Origin: Hetaerina americana
Taxonomy: Eukaryota; Arthropoda; Insecta; Odonata; Calopterygidae
Assembly: GCA_022747635.1 (NCBI GenBank)
Contig: JAKTNV010000011.1
Span: forward strand, 15,309,975-15,373,974
Length of the DNA: 64,000 bases
Direction of reading: 5' to 3'
The translations under genes were made by a program, and so were the position numbers. Positions 45,018-55,530 of this stretch are shown here, piece by piece (position 1 is the first letter of the stretch; every line of letters begins with the position of its first letter). The notes under the pieces were generated by a model. It made no database searches. It had not been told where the DNA came from and worked only from the letters and a program-made list of their open reading frames with translations.

Positions 45018-45222
45018 GTGTGTGCTTATAACCACTGATATCAACGCGAAGGTAGGTTTAATAGGTGAGGGTAGAGCTCACCCAATACTAGGCTCAACGG
45101 TCCGTGAAATCATTCATCATGACAATAAAGGGGGCGAGTTCCTTTCTTTATGGTCCCTGTGGTTTCCCAGAAAAATCTGGCACACAGCTCGGGTGAAGGT
45201 GAAGGTGCCTAGAGGAGCATAA
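45018..45222 (-). mobile_element. SINE-A copy, diverged
   Basis: ATAACCACTGATATCAACGC, GAAGGTAGGTTTAATAGGTG, AGGCTCAACGGTCCGTGAAA and GTGGTTTCCCAGAAAAATCT align with SINE-A in minus orientation. The tRNA-like head is missing: it stops at GTGCCTAGAGGAGCATAAAT, where a perfect palindrome begins. Confidence 0.72.
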
Positions 45223-45250
45223 ATCTATATTTATGCTCCTCTAGGCATCC
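45208..45250. repeat. Short perfect palindrome at a SINE-A break point
   Basis: TGCCTAGAGGAGCATAAAT is followed, after the four-base spacer CTAT, by its exact inverted copy. The arms are 19 bases each. It lies where the SINE-A homology ends. Confidence 0.9.
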
Positions 45251-45259
45251 TCATTTATT

Positions 45260-45336
45260 TATCTAATCTATTTTATTTTGTGTTCTATTTTGCCATCCAG
45301 ATGTTATATTGCTCTCGTGAGTCCTTCTACACCATC

Positions 45337-45403
<67 letters not shown>
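45260..45403. repeat. Module copy plus (TA)n
   Basis: ATTTTGTGTTCTATTTTGCC and TATATTGCTCTCGTGAGTCC repeat the module at 37068-37125. A TA tract of about 65 bases (45339-45403) follows, as in the first copy. Confidence 0.8.
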
Positions 45404-45405
<2 letters not shown>

Positions 45406-45409
45406 TATA

Positions 45410-45481
45410 ATCGTCATGGTTTAAGGCACCATGTCGTTGCAGTTATATGTATCCATAACAATAGGATATATATATCCTATT

Positions 45482-45531
<50 letters not shown>

Positions 45532-45639
45532 TAATATTATTAATATGTGTTTGTGCGTGTGCATGTATTTACAAGTTTTCCCTCCTATTGTTGTGGATAC
45601 ATACAACTGCAACGACATGGTGCCTTAAACCATGACGAT
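45410..45639. repeat. Inverted repeat with 57-base arms around (TA)n
   Basis: Arm 45410-45466 and arm 45583-45639 match at 55 of 57 positions when one is reversed and complemented. The spacer contains (TA)n at 45486-45522 and a TG-rich stretch. Confidence 0.92.
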
Positions 45640-45714
45640 TATGTGTATATTCTATTTATTATTACTTCGTGGTCTACGGTGTAATGTAGCTTTAATATTG
45701 AAACAAAAGTAAAA

Positions 45715-46088
45715 CCCGTGCATTTCTTAGTCTCGTCTAACAAAACACCACCTAACAGTACAATACGATAAACTTTTCAAATTTCGAATGCTTCCCTCCT
45801 CCCTTCATTCCGTCCCTTCCTCGCCTCCCTAACATTACCCCCTCTATCAGTCTTCAACAGTTGCCAATCAAAATGCTCTGCATCCAACATTCCCGCCTCT
45901 GCATCCAAAATTTCTCCCAACAATCCCCTCTCCTTCTCTTTCACCATGCCTGGGACTTTTCCGTTTTTTTTTTCTATCTGTCCATTTCACCATTTCCGTC
46001 ATTCTCCACATTCTCATTTAGAAGAGCCTCCATTCTGCGCCTGTCAGCGTCCTTCTGCGACCAGGTTTCCCCAGGCGTAAACTAATGC
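45715..46088 (-). mobile_element. Decayed RTE LINE 3' remnant
   Basis: CTAACAAAACACCACCTAAC, CCCTCCTCCCTTCATTCCGT, GCCTCCCTAACATTACCCCC and TATCAGTCTTCAACAG match the minus-strand RTE C-terminal block (compare 8853-9190), ending near AGAAGAGCCTCCATTCTGCG. Confidence 0.72.
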
Positions 46089-46254
46089 ATATAATATTTG
46101 TAGACATATTACTTGATTGAATGATACGACCGATTTTGAAACATTAAGGACACTAGCCCATATAATTGGGAAAGTGAATTCTCAGTACATCAATATGTCA
46201 ATACGGTGTCGCCTGAGCAGCAAGCACAAGTATCGCAATCAATGCACTGCGTAG

Positions 46255-46345
46255 TCATAGCTGGCCGGTGGCTCAATGGTAGTCTGGAGGACACATGCTG
46301 GCAGTGCGCACGGAGAATGAGAGTGACAGAAATGTAGAGATGATT
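46255..46345 (+). other. Weak tRNA-like A box
   Basis: GGCCGGTGGCTCAATGGTAG fits the A-box consensus well. No B box is visible within 60 bases downstream, so a decayed SINE head is possible but unproven. Confidence 0.25.
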
Positions 46346-46521
46346 AGATGGTGGCGTCCTATTTGGTCCGCAGAGGGTGGGCGACAACACCCTCTGACCC
46401 TCCTGGCCCCCATCTATCCCTTGGGAGATTACCCTACCCCACTTTGGGTCCGCTTTTATGTACACGCCCCTGTATACATGTGTGTGTATATATATATAAT
46501 ACATATATATACTCATATATT

Positions 46522-46525
<4 letters not shown>

Positions 46526-46577
<52 letters not shown>
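46526..46577. repeat. (TA)n microsatellite
   Basis: A TA tract of about 50 bases. Confidence 0.95.
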
Positions 46578-46580
<3 letters not shown>

Positions 46581-46654
46581 CATTCATATGGAAATAGAAT
46601 TAAGGTAAAGGGATAAAACAGTATATAGTAGTACAACATAGTAAATATTGCTGC

Positions 46655-46850
46655 TTCACATCTTCGTCAGTAGTCCATAATCCTAATATTGGTTTATTGC
46701 AGCCTTCCATTCTTCTCTATTAGGCGCTAATTTCATTCACCCCCTGATAACTTCCTTGTTTTACGTTCTCCTTATTTTGTTTCCTTTGTACATGTCACTT
46801 GGTCTTCCTTAACGGGATCTTTATTAATTTTTTATTTTATATGTGGGGAA
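46655..46850 (-). mobile_element. Possible LINE C-terminal remnant
   Basis: On the minus strand the sequence near 46740-46680 reads NREEWKAAINQY, a segment seen at the C-terminus of many LINE proteins (..xxRxEWRxxI..). A degenerate KEDQVT precedes it. No RT motif is present. Confidence 0.3.
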
Positions 46851-47465
46851 ACATTTTTATAGAAGTGAATATCAGTGTCGTCACGGGAATGACGATGACC
46901 AAATATATATATCTCGGAAATATATATATATATATATGTACGCACGTGTGTATGTTCTCTCTGTTTTCTTTCTTTCGCCTCCGCGCCACCCCGCCCGAAG
47001 TTGTGCACGTACGAGAGAGGGAATTCTGGGAAGTCTCTCTTCATCCTCCCGGAAAACGTTCGCCCTCGTTTCTCCTCCTAGGGAATAGGAAGTAAAGAGT
47101 GGCCCGAAATCCAACCTTTGTGATTGGCTTGGAAAGTTACCCATCGGAGAAAGGCGTCCAGGGAGGATACATGTTTAAGGAATTGAGAGCTGTGATCATG
47201 GCTTGTGTGGGAATAGGGATGTTGAAAGTCCTCGCGAAGGGAGTTGGAGAGAGAGTGAGAGAAATGAATAGGGCGAGGAGGAAAACTCCACGACAAACTT
47301 TTGCCTGCATGTGTGACGGCGGTCATATAATCACGTTATAGCGGAAATATGTGTAATGATGTGAAATGAATCGGAGACCAACGCTCGCAATATCATTTAC
47401 TTGTTATTTCCATGCCTACTTTCCTTTGTTCTCTCATGTTACCATTCATGAACTGTCAAAAGAGC
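46851..47465. other. Unassigned DNA
   Basis: Nothing recognisable; a short TATA run at 46917-46937 only. Confidence 0.4.
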
Positions 47466-47467
47466 AA

Positions 47468-47469
<2 letters not shown>

Positions 47470-47529
<60 letters not shown>
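47470..47529. repeat. (TA)n microsatellite
   Basis: A 60-base TA tract, flanked by CAAGGATATATA and TATATATCCTTGCGG, so the junctions are themselves inverted (CAAGGA/TCCTTG). Confidence 0.95.
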
Positions 47530-47531
<2 letters not shown>

Positions 47532-47640
47532 TTGCGGAAGGTGGAATCGAGTACATCACGAGCGAATAAAATATTTCCTTGATCGGGACTTGAACACCGA
47601 ATATTTCGATTTGCCGGGCCGACTCTGTATAGTATTGTAT
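47530..47640 (-). mobile_element. SINE-D fragment with (TA)n tail
   Basis: GAAGGTGGAATCGAGTACAT, CACGAGCGAATAAAATATTT and CCTTGATCGGGACTTGAACA match SINE-D on the minus strand, from the T arm and acceptor region into the body. The body ends directly in the (TA)n tract at 47529. The D arm is lost. Confidence 0.7.
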
Positions 47641-48540
47641 AGTGTGTATGGGATAGCGTCCGTATGAAAAGGTATTGTAAATTTCCTCAGATTTAAGTCA
47701 GAGGAAAATTACAAAATCCTTTACTATGTGCATCACAAAGTTCCACGAAGGGAAGCCAGAAAGCGTTATGTTAATGAATAGGATAGTATTGGTCTTTGTT
47801 TGTGCATCAGTCGTAATGATTTTACCGTTATACCCTTAGGGCTCTTTTCTTTGCAGATTTCGTTTTAACTGTATTGTTTTTATAACGAATAAGTTTCATC
47901 TAAATCTTCCGATAAAATGAGTGCGACTGTAACTACATCTGTAGATATTTGAGGGTGTAGAATTGCACTTCTGGGGTAGAAGTCATTAGGGGTTGCGTTT
48001 CATCTACATCTACATAATACCCCGCAAGCCGCCGCAAGGGCGTGTGGCGGGGGGTGTTAGGTCACCAACCGTAAAAAGGAACAATACCACACGCAAAACA
48101 ACAGCGTGGAAAATTACACCCACAGCAGCGCAAACACTCCTGCAACAATTCCTTCATCCAACACTCATGCAAACACATATACCGCAAAACAACGAAAAAC
48201 TGCACCCCAGGATGCAGCACGAAAGCCATCCTACAACACGCAAGCCAGGACACAACAAGCAAAAATGTGAAACACTGCTACCGCTTGAACATGCACCACA
48301 AAACACTCTACCCCCCTTCAGATTATAGGTCATGCTCACTATTAGGGATAGGTGGGTAATTCGGAAAAAGTACGATTTTATGGAGATTTGGGGTAAGGGT
48401 GGCAGGTAGCCTGAATTCGGAAGTATCCTACTATAATAACGAAAGGCGTCAAGGCCTCACACAATTTAACGTCCAATCCAACGGACGGCCAACTTAATAT
48501 TAAGTGATCTAGCCAAGTGATATCCAATTAGGGATAAGGA
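47641..48540. other. Unassigned DNA with a short repeat-like block
   Basis: CATCTACATCTACATAATAC and CCCGCAAGCCGCCGCAAGGG at 48001-48060 have the look of a repeat family (ACATCTACATCTACAT lead followed by a short GC-rich hairpin). Only one copy is present here, so I cannot define it. Confidence 0.35.
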
Positions 48541-48544
48541 TATT

Positions 48545-48725
48545 CCTGAAAAAAATATTTCCTCAACGAGATTCGAACGTAAGTTCTAGGTTTCGTAAGC
48601 CGGTACTGTAGCCACGGTACCAAACCGAACCCTTCTTTGTACTTGGGGCTTCGGTTGATGACCGTAAGGTCAAAGTTCAAATCCCGGGTGAAGTAAAACC
48701 CATTGGAGCTGCCAGCGACACTTTA
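48545..48725. mobile_element. tRNA-like SINE fragments
   Basis: On the minus strand GGTACCGTGGCTACAGTACC then CGTTCGAATCTCGTTGAGGA (48640-48560) has A- and B-box-like parts and the same TTGAGGAAATATTTTTT exit as SINE-D. On the plus strand a second B-box-like GTTCAAATCCCGGG lies at about 48678. Both are diverged. Confidence 0.4.
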
Positions 48726-49380
48726 TTCTGGATAATGAAACCTTGAAATCGGGGATATCATAGGTGATATGGCAAAAGAAATGTCCTTTGTGCCCCTTTG
48801 TTCAATGTGCGAAATTCGTTCCCCAAGGGCTTAATGTATGGGTCCGTTTTTGGGATTTTGCTTACCAAAACCCACCTTACGGTTGATTTCCGTGGTGTAA
48901 TCTCCTTTAATTTGTGGAAGGTTCAAAATTTTACGATTCCTTTTGTGTGTTTCTCAATCTAAGACATACATTACCCATAATACGGCACTGCATCGTTTCA
49001 ACCCTTTTGGAAACTGAATAAATGTGTACTACACCCCCCAATTCAACTACCCACGTTCCCCTTTTAAAGTCACAGTATTTAATCCGCTATCAGTATATTA
49101 ACGACCCCATTTATCCTTTATTTCTTGAAAACTGTCAATAAAATCGGAAAAACTTGGAAAAAGACAAAGCATTTATCGGGATGAATGGTTACTTAAAATC
49201 GAAGAAAATCAAGTTTATCAATTGATTCATCGAAGATGAAAAATCGATTACCGATGTTTTCTTTATCAAATGGCATCTGAGGTAGTAATTTGCTAACCAT
49301 TTCTTGAGTGAAAATGTACTGCATTACGTTTTACATCACGATCGCGTCGTATGAAGAAAAATGAGTCTTACATGTATACG
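48726..49380. other. Unassigned DNA
   Basis: Nothing recognisable. Confidence 0.4.
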
Positions 49381-49384
49381 TGCA

Positions 49385-49665
49385 CATACGATGTCTGTTC
49401 AAAAACTACCCGAACCTTTTTTTTATTGAAAAAAAGTACTACCTTAACAAATTATTAGTTAGGTTACCCTTCAAAGTAGTCTTCTACCCAACGGTGACCT
49501 CACTTCCCAACCCAACGGTGTTTACACTGAAACAATCCTGGAACGCCTCTTCCGGAGTGCTCATAAGCTCCACCGTTGAATCTCTCAAACAGCTTATTTC
49601 CGCGGATCCGATTTTTCGCCGCACTTTACAAAAACCCCTTCACATAAACGGCCGTAAATAATCAA
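49385..49665 (-). mobile_element. Mariner C-terminal remnant
   Basis: The edge ATGTCTGTTCAAAAACTACC is terminal-repeat-like. On the minus strand HRWVEDYFEG then a stop occurs near 49465, the standard C-terminal motif of many mariner transposases. MSTPEEAFQDCFSVNTVG in another frame precedes it. The catalytic domain is absent. Confidence 0.5.
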
Positions 49666-51208
49666 CAAAACAATAAATCAACAAAATGGTTAAAGGCGGT
49701 TATTTGAGAAGTTTCCGCAGACAAAACGCCCCCAAGCGGATTAAAAAATAACCAACCTGGAGGCGGATAATTCAAAACGTTTGGGAACCTTTTGAAAATA
49801 CCTCGTATGTAATCGAAGCATTGGTGGAATAAAACTAGGAGAAGACATGATCGAACAATTGGAAGAATATTGGTCCAGGGAAGACGGAATCTGTTGCGAT
49901 GACTGAGTAAATCTGTCAAATTAAAAATTTTTGAAGCGGAATATCATTTTATTGTGGTCACAAATCCTCATTGAATGACTTGAATCCACAATACTGTCAA
50001 AAATGTAACGGAATATCAGAACAGTCATGCGACTTTCTACATAAAAAACACGCTCGATTTTTACAATTTCGCGTGGGAGCTAGTCTCTTTTACGCATTTT
50101 TATCTTGTCAATCTCAAAGGAAGAAAATGTGTTCGGCAACTTTCGAAGTTTTATCGATCTTAATAAGATTAATGGCCGGTGGAAACGCATTACTTGTATT
50201 GCTTATCGACCCTGTTACGAACGGGGATAATGTAAAAGGCTCGTAAAAAAACTGCTACTCACACTGCACTTTGATTTAGCCTGCTGTTGTTGGTCCTAAG
50301 GAGGCGAAATATACAGCTATGATGTAAGAAATGAGTCAATTTGGAATAATAACACGGGGAGATTTTCTTTGGAAAGAAGGAAATATATCCAAGACGGATG
50401 ATATCAGCCTGAACACAGGAAATTGCCGACAAAATCTCATTCACGATCCCAAGAAAAAATATCTGATTTCAACGATTGTGAGACGTTGGCCTTAGAATGT
50501 TCGGAGTGGAGAAGATTATGGGTGACGAGAGTGTGCTGCCAAAGGAGGAGGGTGTAAACAGAATGGATTGGAGGAGTAACAAATGAAGCGCTTCGGATAG
50601 TGGACGAGGAAACACGCCCATGGGCGGTTGGGGGAGAGGAGGAAAAATAAACTAACTAATTGGACGCATCTCGAGACGTGAAGGTCCAGGGAAGACCATG
50701 ATTGATGATGAATAAATAGATTAAAAAAAGTAATCGAAGGAAGAAACTGCAGAGAAATTTGGAAGATGAATTCCGAGAAGTGATCAACATAAGGCGTCAG
50801 TCCTAAGTAAAGATTCCAAGACATGGAGAGATTGGCGGGGAGCGGGATGTTTGCTGCTAAATTATTTTTTGATAAGTTTCCTGAACGGAATGTATCGATA
50901 TTGCAAATTATTTTGGCTAAGATAATGTGCAATATTTGAATATCATGTTTGGAAAAAAATCTAAAGTAAGACAAATCTTTAAAAACCAACTTTTTTGTCT
51001 TCAAAGAAACGACTTTTCGAAAATTTCCAAAAAGAGAATATTCGTAAATAAATTGTATAATCACATGGTGACCTGTTGTAAATTATCTGTGAATAAAGTT
51101 CGGAATAAGTATTCATTGCTTACAGTGGATTAGAATCGGTAGATATCGGTCATTTTAAACTCCGAATACTACCAAGTTACGTTTAAAAAGGGAGAAATTA
51201 AGGATTTT
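49666..51208. other. Unassigned DNA
   Basis: No recognisable domain. The 182-codon minus-strand frame at 50516-51064 has no family signature. The stretch 50480-50840 on the plus strand is G/A-rich. Confidence 0.4.
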
Positions 51209-51260
51209 TACGAGGGGGGGGCATGTCCCAACTGTTGAAAACCTACATGATCATTGTGTA

Positions 51261-52572
51261 CAGGGTCGCACCCAAAAGTGGTAGGACTGATTTTTTTACA
51301 AGAATTTTATTGACGATATACTTACATCGACTTAATAATCTTCAAAGTATGCTCCTTGAGCTGCTACACACTTAGTATAACGTTGCTCCCATTCCCTGTA
51401 CGCCCGCTGGAGATTTTCTTTGGGGATGCCGTTGATGACCCTCGTCGAAGCCTCTTGAACGGCCTTTATCCAGTCAAAACGTCGTCCCTTTAGCTGTCTT
51501 TTCATCAAGGGGAAGAAGAAGTCCGGTGGTGCAAGATCGGGAGAATAGGGCGGGTGCGGCAACGTGGCAAGGCCGTATTTGGCCAGGAGCTGTCTGACAA
51601 CGAGCGCGCCATGGCACGGCGCGTTGTCATGATGAAGCACCCAGCAGTTTGCGATGGCCGGTCGGACTCTTTTCACGCCTTCTCGGAGGCGGGTGAGCAC
51701 CTGCACGTAAAAGTTCGCATTCACAGTCTCCCCTGGTGGGACAAACTCCTTGTGAACCACTCCATGACGGTCGAAGAACACAATCAACATCGTTTTGATT
51801 TTTCATTTGCTCATGCGAGCCTTTTTTGGACGTGGGGACGCGGAAGTGTGCCATCCCGCGGATTGTCTTTTCGTTTCGGGGTCATATTGAAAAACCCATG
51901 TTTCATCATCAGTTATCACATTGTCCAAACAATTTTCATCTCGGTGCAAATTGGCTAACACTTCTTCGGAAATGCGCACGCGCGTTGCCTGTTGGTCGAC
52001 ACTCAGAATTTTCGTCACCATCTTGGTGCACACATTGCGCATGGCCAAATCCTGTAAAATAATGCGTTGGACGTTGGATGCAGACAGACCCAACTGGTCT
52101 GCAATTTCTTCACTGGTTAAGCGTTGGTCTGTGTTCAACAGTGTCCTCACTCTGTCCACATTCGTGTCGGTGCTTGCCGTCGACGGCCGTCCGGAGCGAT
52201 GGTGGTCTTCAACGAGCTCCCTACCCTCTTTAAACAACTTGTGCCACTCACATACTGTGGAACGGCTTAAGGCAGTGTCCCCATAAGCCTGCTTGATCAT
52301 ATCGAGGGTCTCAGTTGCCGTCTTCCCGAGTTTCGCACAAAACATCACGGAATAACGTTGCTCTAAATTCAGATTCATTTTGTTTTTCGACGCGGACAAA
52401 AAACTTGCTTCACTAAAAACGGTGTCCTCAATCAACGACAGCCTGCAGGCGACTGAGATTGGTGTCGGTCTTTGCTAAGAGCCTCCCCACCTTACCCTGC
52501 CAGGCAGACCCCCCTCCACCACTCCGTTTGCGCCAGAGAAAATCAGTCTGGCCACTTTTGGGTGCGACCCTG
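51261..52572 (-). mobile_element. Mariner transposon, 1312 bp, complete ends
   Basis: The terminal inverted repeats begin CAGGGTCGCACCCAAAAGTG at 51261 and are matched by the reverse complement at 52572. Each end is flanked by TA (51259-51260 and 52573-52574), the mariner target duplication. Length and layout are normal for mariner. The transposase lies on the minus strand (52378-51332). Confidence 0.95.
51332..52378 (-). pseudogene. Mariner transposase (DD34D), one nonsense codon
   Basis: The start is the ATG at 52378 (MNLNLEQRYSVMFCAKLGK), where family proteins begin; an upstream in-frame ATG at 52435 is less likely. Residues 1-110 form the paired HTH region (STVCEWHKLFKEGRELVEDH, then SGRPS). 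The catalytic aspartates are seen in VITDDETWVFQYD, WVLHHDNAPCHGAL and PYSPDLAPPDFF. The second and third are 34 residues apart, the DD34D spacing. The C-terminus is RYTKCVAAQGAYFEDY. A TGA at 51803-51805 stops the frame between SPRPKKARMSK and KIKTMLIVFFD; both sides share a frame. About 348 codons in total, the usual length. Confidence 0.92.
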
Positions 52573-52607
52573 TATGTGGTCATTATATTAAATTCAGCAC
52601 AAGTATA

Positions 52608-53120
52608 AGAGGGTTGCTATTTATATTTTAAGCCTGGACAACACTAAGTGCTTTATGCGTCATCTGACGTTTCCATGTGAAAGGTTGACCCTACTAACGC
52701 TAACTTTCTCAGAAAATGTTGTCATTTGATCATAACTTGTGTTGTATATAATGACTCGAAAATTTTGTCTCAGCGAAAAAATGGAGTTTAATCGTGAACA
52801 CTTTCGTGCGATGATATCTTACGACTTTCGACGTGGATTATCAAGATAGGAGTGCATCAATCAACTTACTTCCACTTTTGGCGATGAATCCCCATCATTT
52901 GCCCCTGTGAAACGCTAGTATAACGAATTCCATCATGGCCGCCGTTCGCTCAGCGGCGAAAGTCGTGAAGGTCGTCCAAAATTAGTTGTGCCAGAATACA
53001 TTGATGCTGCGCAAGAACTAGTAAAGAAAGATCGTCATGTGACTTATCGTGAGATTGAAGCATCTACAATAAATTACTGTCTTTTCATTATTAGACTGAA
53101 AATATAAATAGCAACTCTCG
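52608..53120 (+). mobile_element. Short deleted mariner, 513 bp
   Basis: The ends AGAGGGTTGCTATTTATATT (52608) and, inverted, CGAGAGTTGCTATTTATATT (53120) form terminal repeats, with TA at 52606-52607 and 53121-53122. Inside, from 52783 the plus strand reads MEFNREHFRAMISYDFRRGL, a stop, QECINQLTSTFGDESPS..., then FHHGRRSLSGESREGRPKL and KDRHVTYREIEAS. This is the N-terminal half of a mariner transposase of a different lineage from its neighbour. The catalytic half is deleted, so it could move only with help from a related full-length element. Confidence 0.88.
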
Positions 53121-53213
53121 TACGAAAGGGGGGGGGGCATGCCCAACCTGTTGAAAACCTATATGGTCATACATATGTGGTCATTACATTAAATGCAACA
53201 CACATATAATAAT

Positions 53214-53930
53214 CATCAGTCATCCATTCAAAGAATTTTATGTATTTTAAAGTTGGGGTTTGGGTTGTCCCTGGAGGACTATTTATTTCAAAATATAGTG
53301 GGAACTTCCATCTTTCTTCTACATTTCTCCGTAACGTTGTTCACCTTGTCTAAAAAGCTAAATTCTCTTCCTTCTTCTATCTCGTTTTCCTCAAATGTTC
53401 TTCTTTCCATCATGTACTCACATATGTTCCTGTAAATATTTCCTCCATCCACTACCTCTACCTTTTGCAGGTTTACCCCGTAAACTTCCTCTCTTCGTCC
53501 ACCATCTTTGAAAGCTTAGAGTTTGTCCACCTCTCTGCCAAACCTTTTTAACAAAATCAGCTAAGCATAACCCTTTTCCAACTAAATTTCAAAGAAATAA
53601 TCAGGAATAATAACCTTCGATCACCCATTACCCCTAAATATTTCCTCCGTCAATTCTTCTCTGCCCTTTCTCGAGTTCCCCTGGCCGCTTTCCGTATTTG
53701 CCATTGTTATTTAAAACATTGGCGTCAGTCCAATTTATTTCCTCCATTCTCCACCACTTCCTCCCACGCTCATCCTCTAGCCTCGAAGGTTATGTCTCAT
53801 ATCCCTAAAACTTCATGCTCCATATTTAAGTCTTTGTTTAAATCATGCATGTAGTAAACAAATTAAAGTCAGTGTTGCAATAAATCAGCATAATATTATT
53901 TAAGATAAGGTGCTTTCACGGCGTATTTGC
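53214..53930. other. Mostly unassigned; faint LINE-like similarity
   Basis: The plus strand at 53390-53850 is C/T-rich with pieces such as CATCCACTACCTCTACC and TTCTCTGCCCTTTCTCGAG that vaguely resemble the antisense RTE C-terminal region. Alignment in order cannot be shown by eye, so I do not call it an element. Confidence 0.3.
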
Positions 53931-53934
53931 TTGA

Positions 53935-54095
53935 TGAAGTTTTCTCGGGTCTTCCCCCGGGTCAGGAGTTTCATGTTGGCCGACTTTTCGACGATTCGAC
54001 ACGTGCATCGTCCTCAGGGATGATCCCTGACCCGGTGGAACAAGGAACATGGAACTCCTGACCCGGTGGAAGATCCGACAAAACTTCATCAATCA
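53935..54095 (-). repeat. Inverted repeat with a hammerhead-like core
   Basis: GATGAAGTTTTCTCGGGTCT...CCCGGGTCAGGAGTTTCATG (53934-53976) is inverted at 54045-54093. On the minus strand between the arms, CTGAGGACGATGCACGTGTC and GAATCGTCGAAAAGTCGG contain CTGAGGA, a stem built on CGAT/ATCG and TCGAAA. The order equals the hammerhead core CTGANGA-stem II-GAAA. Confidence 0.6.
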
Positions 54096-54504
54096 TATTA
54101 TTTGGCTGAATTATTTTTTGTTGATCCCAAGAGTTGTGACTCTTAATTAAGTACTTCTGATTAAAGGGAATACATTTATGCTAGTAGGTTGGAAAAATTA
54201 AAAAAAATGTCCCAGGCTCTATTAACTAGCAAATAGCAGTTAAAAAAGTATTACATTATAACTACATGGATTGCAAGAGCGAAAGGACTAGGATAATTGA
54301 TAAAAATAAGCCGATTTTTGCGTCTATTATTTTTGAACATTGTTTCTAAAAATCCAAGGTAGTAAAAAGGTTATTTTTTCCGGATAAAAATAAATTTCCC
54401 CTCCAAATAATGCGTTTAACTTTTCCCTCTCCTTTCTCTAGGGTGACACGCGCCCCCTTACACCATAAGCTATATTCGCCTCTTCTTAAATGAAGGTTTT
54501 GAGA

Positions 54505-54748
54505 GTTGGAATGGCGTGGTGGCTATAGTACTTTTTTATCGCCCAGAGGACTCGGGTTCGAACCCAGGTGGTGGTGAATGTTCATTGGCCTCCCGATCTC
54601 TTCCTGCAGTGCTCTGAAGAGAGAGAACTTCCCTTTCCCCATTCTTCGAAATCCTACCACTGCCAACTTATCTACCTATTTGTAATGGCGCAAATTACAG
54701 CACAGCTGTGAGTCGTCTCCCCTGTAAAACGTCACTACTACTACGTAA
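54505..54748 (+). mobile_element. SINE-B copy, diverged
   Basis: GGAATGGCGTGGTGGCTATA leads to a B box, GGGTTCGAACCC, at about 54555. The central block is altered, with the GGATGGGACGTTAA segment missing. The 3' end GTGAGTCGTCTCCCCTGTAA, then ACTACTACTACG, identifies the family. Confidence 0.7.
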
Positions 54749-55345
54749 TAAAAGCTTACAGCTTAACTTATTTGCAATACCTGTGCTCTGTAGATAAATT
54801 TTCAGTACCTATTTCCCAAACTAAAGTGCTCGCTTGTATGATAGAGGATACCGTATTAGATCGAAGTATATAGTGTACGGTTAAGAGATAGGTTCACATA
54901 ACAACGTTAGGATAAATTAGTAAAGTGGATCAAGTATGTTGGAAATCAATCAAGGACGGAAGGTACATCATAGCAGAATCTCGCGTAAAGATTACAATGG
55001 GGACACATGCGGAAATGATTTTGATAATGGAATACTAACGCCGTTGAAATATGTTGCAAGATACGACAAAAAACGATAAATGAGTAAAGTGTAGAAGAGG
55101 CACAAATGTCATTTCGCCCCGAAGATAGAGTTATCCTAATAATTATAGATGAACACGATCAGGAAACGATTTTTCTACTAGTTCTATGTCTATTGTAAAA
55201 CACTATTGAAAGTCACCTAGCACCCCTCATAATTTGCATCGTATTTCATCTTCACAAAGAGTTTAACTAAATCTAATGGAAACCTGTTTTCTCAGGAATC
55301 CGTGAAAGAAATGCTATTTTTGGTATTGCCTAACAAATAGATTGA
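54749..55345. other. Unassigned DNA
   Basis: Nothing recognisable. Confidence 0.4.
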
Positions 55346-55349
55346 GCAA

Positions 55350-55530
55350 AATTTTGTCTTCAATGCAACAATACCAGTGTAAAAATCATTCACCTTGACC
55401 GGGATATCCCAGTCAAGGCGAATGATTTTTACACTCATTATTACATTGAAATGCATATTAGCGGCTGACTCCGTTAAAAGTTACTGCTGCGGCATCTCCC
55501 GTAGTTTCTTTGGAACAATTTTGTTTTCTT
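55350..55530. repeat. Foldback repeat, copy 2
   Basis: The hairpin at 55378-55435 has 29-base arms (GTGTAAAAATCATTCACCTT...GGGAT against its inverted partner) with two mismatches and almost no loop. The downstream block GGCTGACTCCGTTAAAAGTT and ACTGCTGCGGCATCTCCC matches copy 1 at 39340-39545. Confidence 0.82.

Larger units (their letters stand above)
51209..53213. repeat. Duplicated flanking repeat hosting two mariner insertions
   Basis: A unit of about 90 bases occurs twice. Copy 1 is 51209-51258 plus 52575-52605 (CGAGGGGGGGGCATGTCCCA ... GAAAACCTACATGATCATTG / TGTGGTCATTATATTAAATT). Copy 2 is 53121-53213 (CGAAAGGGGGGGGGGCATGC ... GAAAACCTATATGGTCATAC ATATGTGGTCATTACATTAA). Copy 1 is split by the full mariner; copy 2 shows the unoccupied TA. 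The deleted mariner sits between the copies. Confidence 0.82.

Noticed and set aside
50516..51064. 182-codon minus-strand frame
   Set aside because: No family signature; leucine/serine/phenylalanine-rich as expected from AT-rich DNA. It may be a chance frame.
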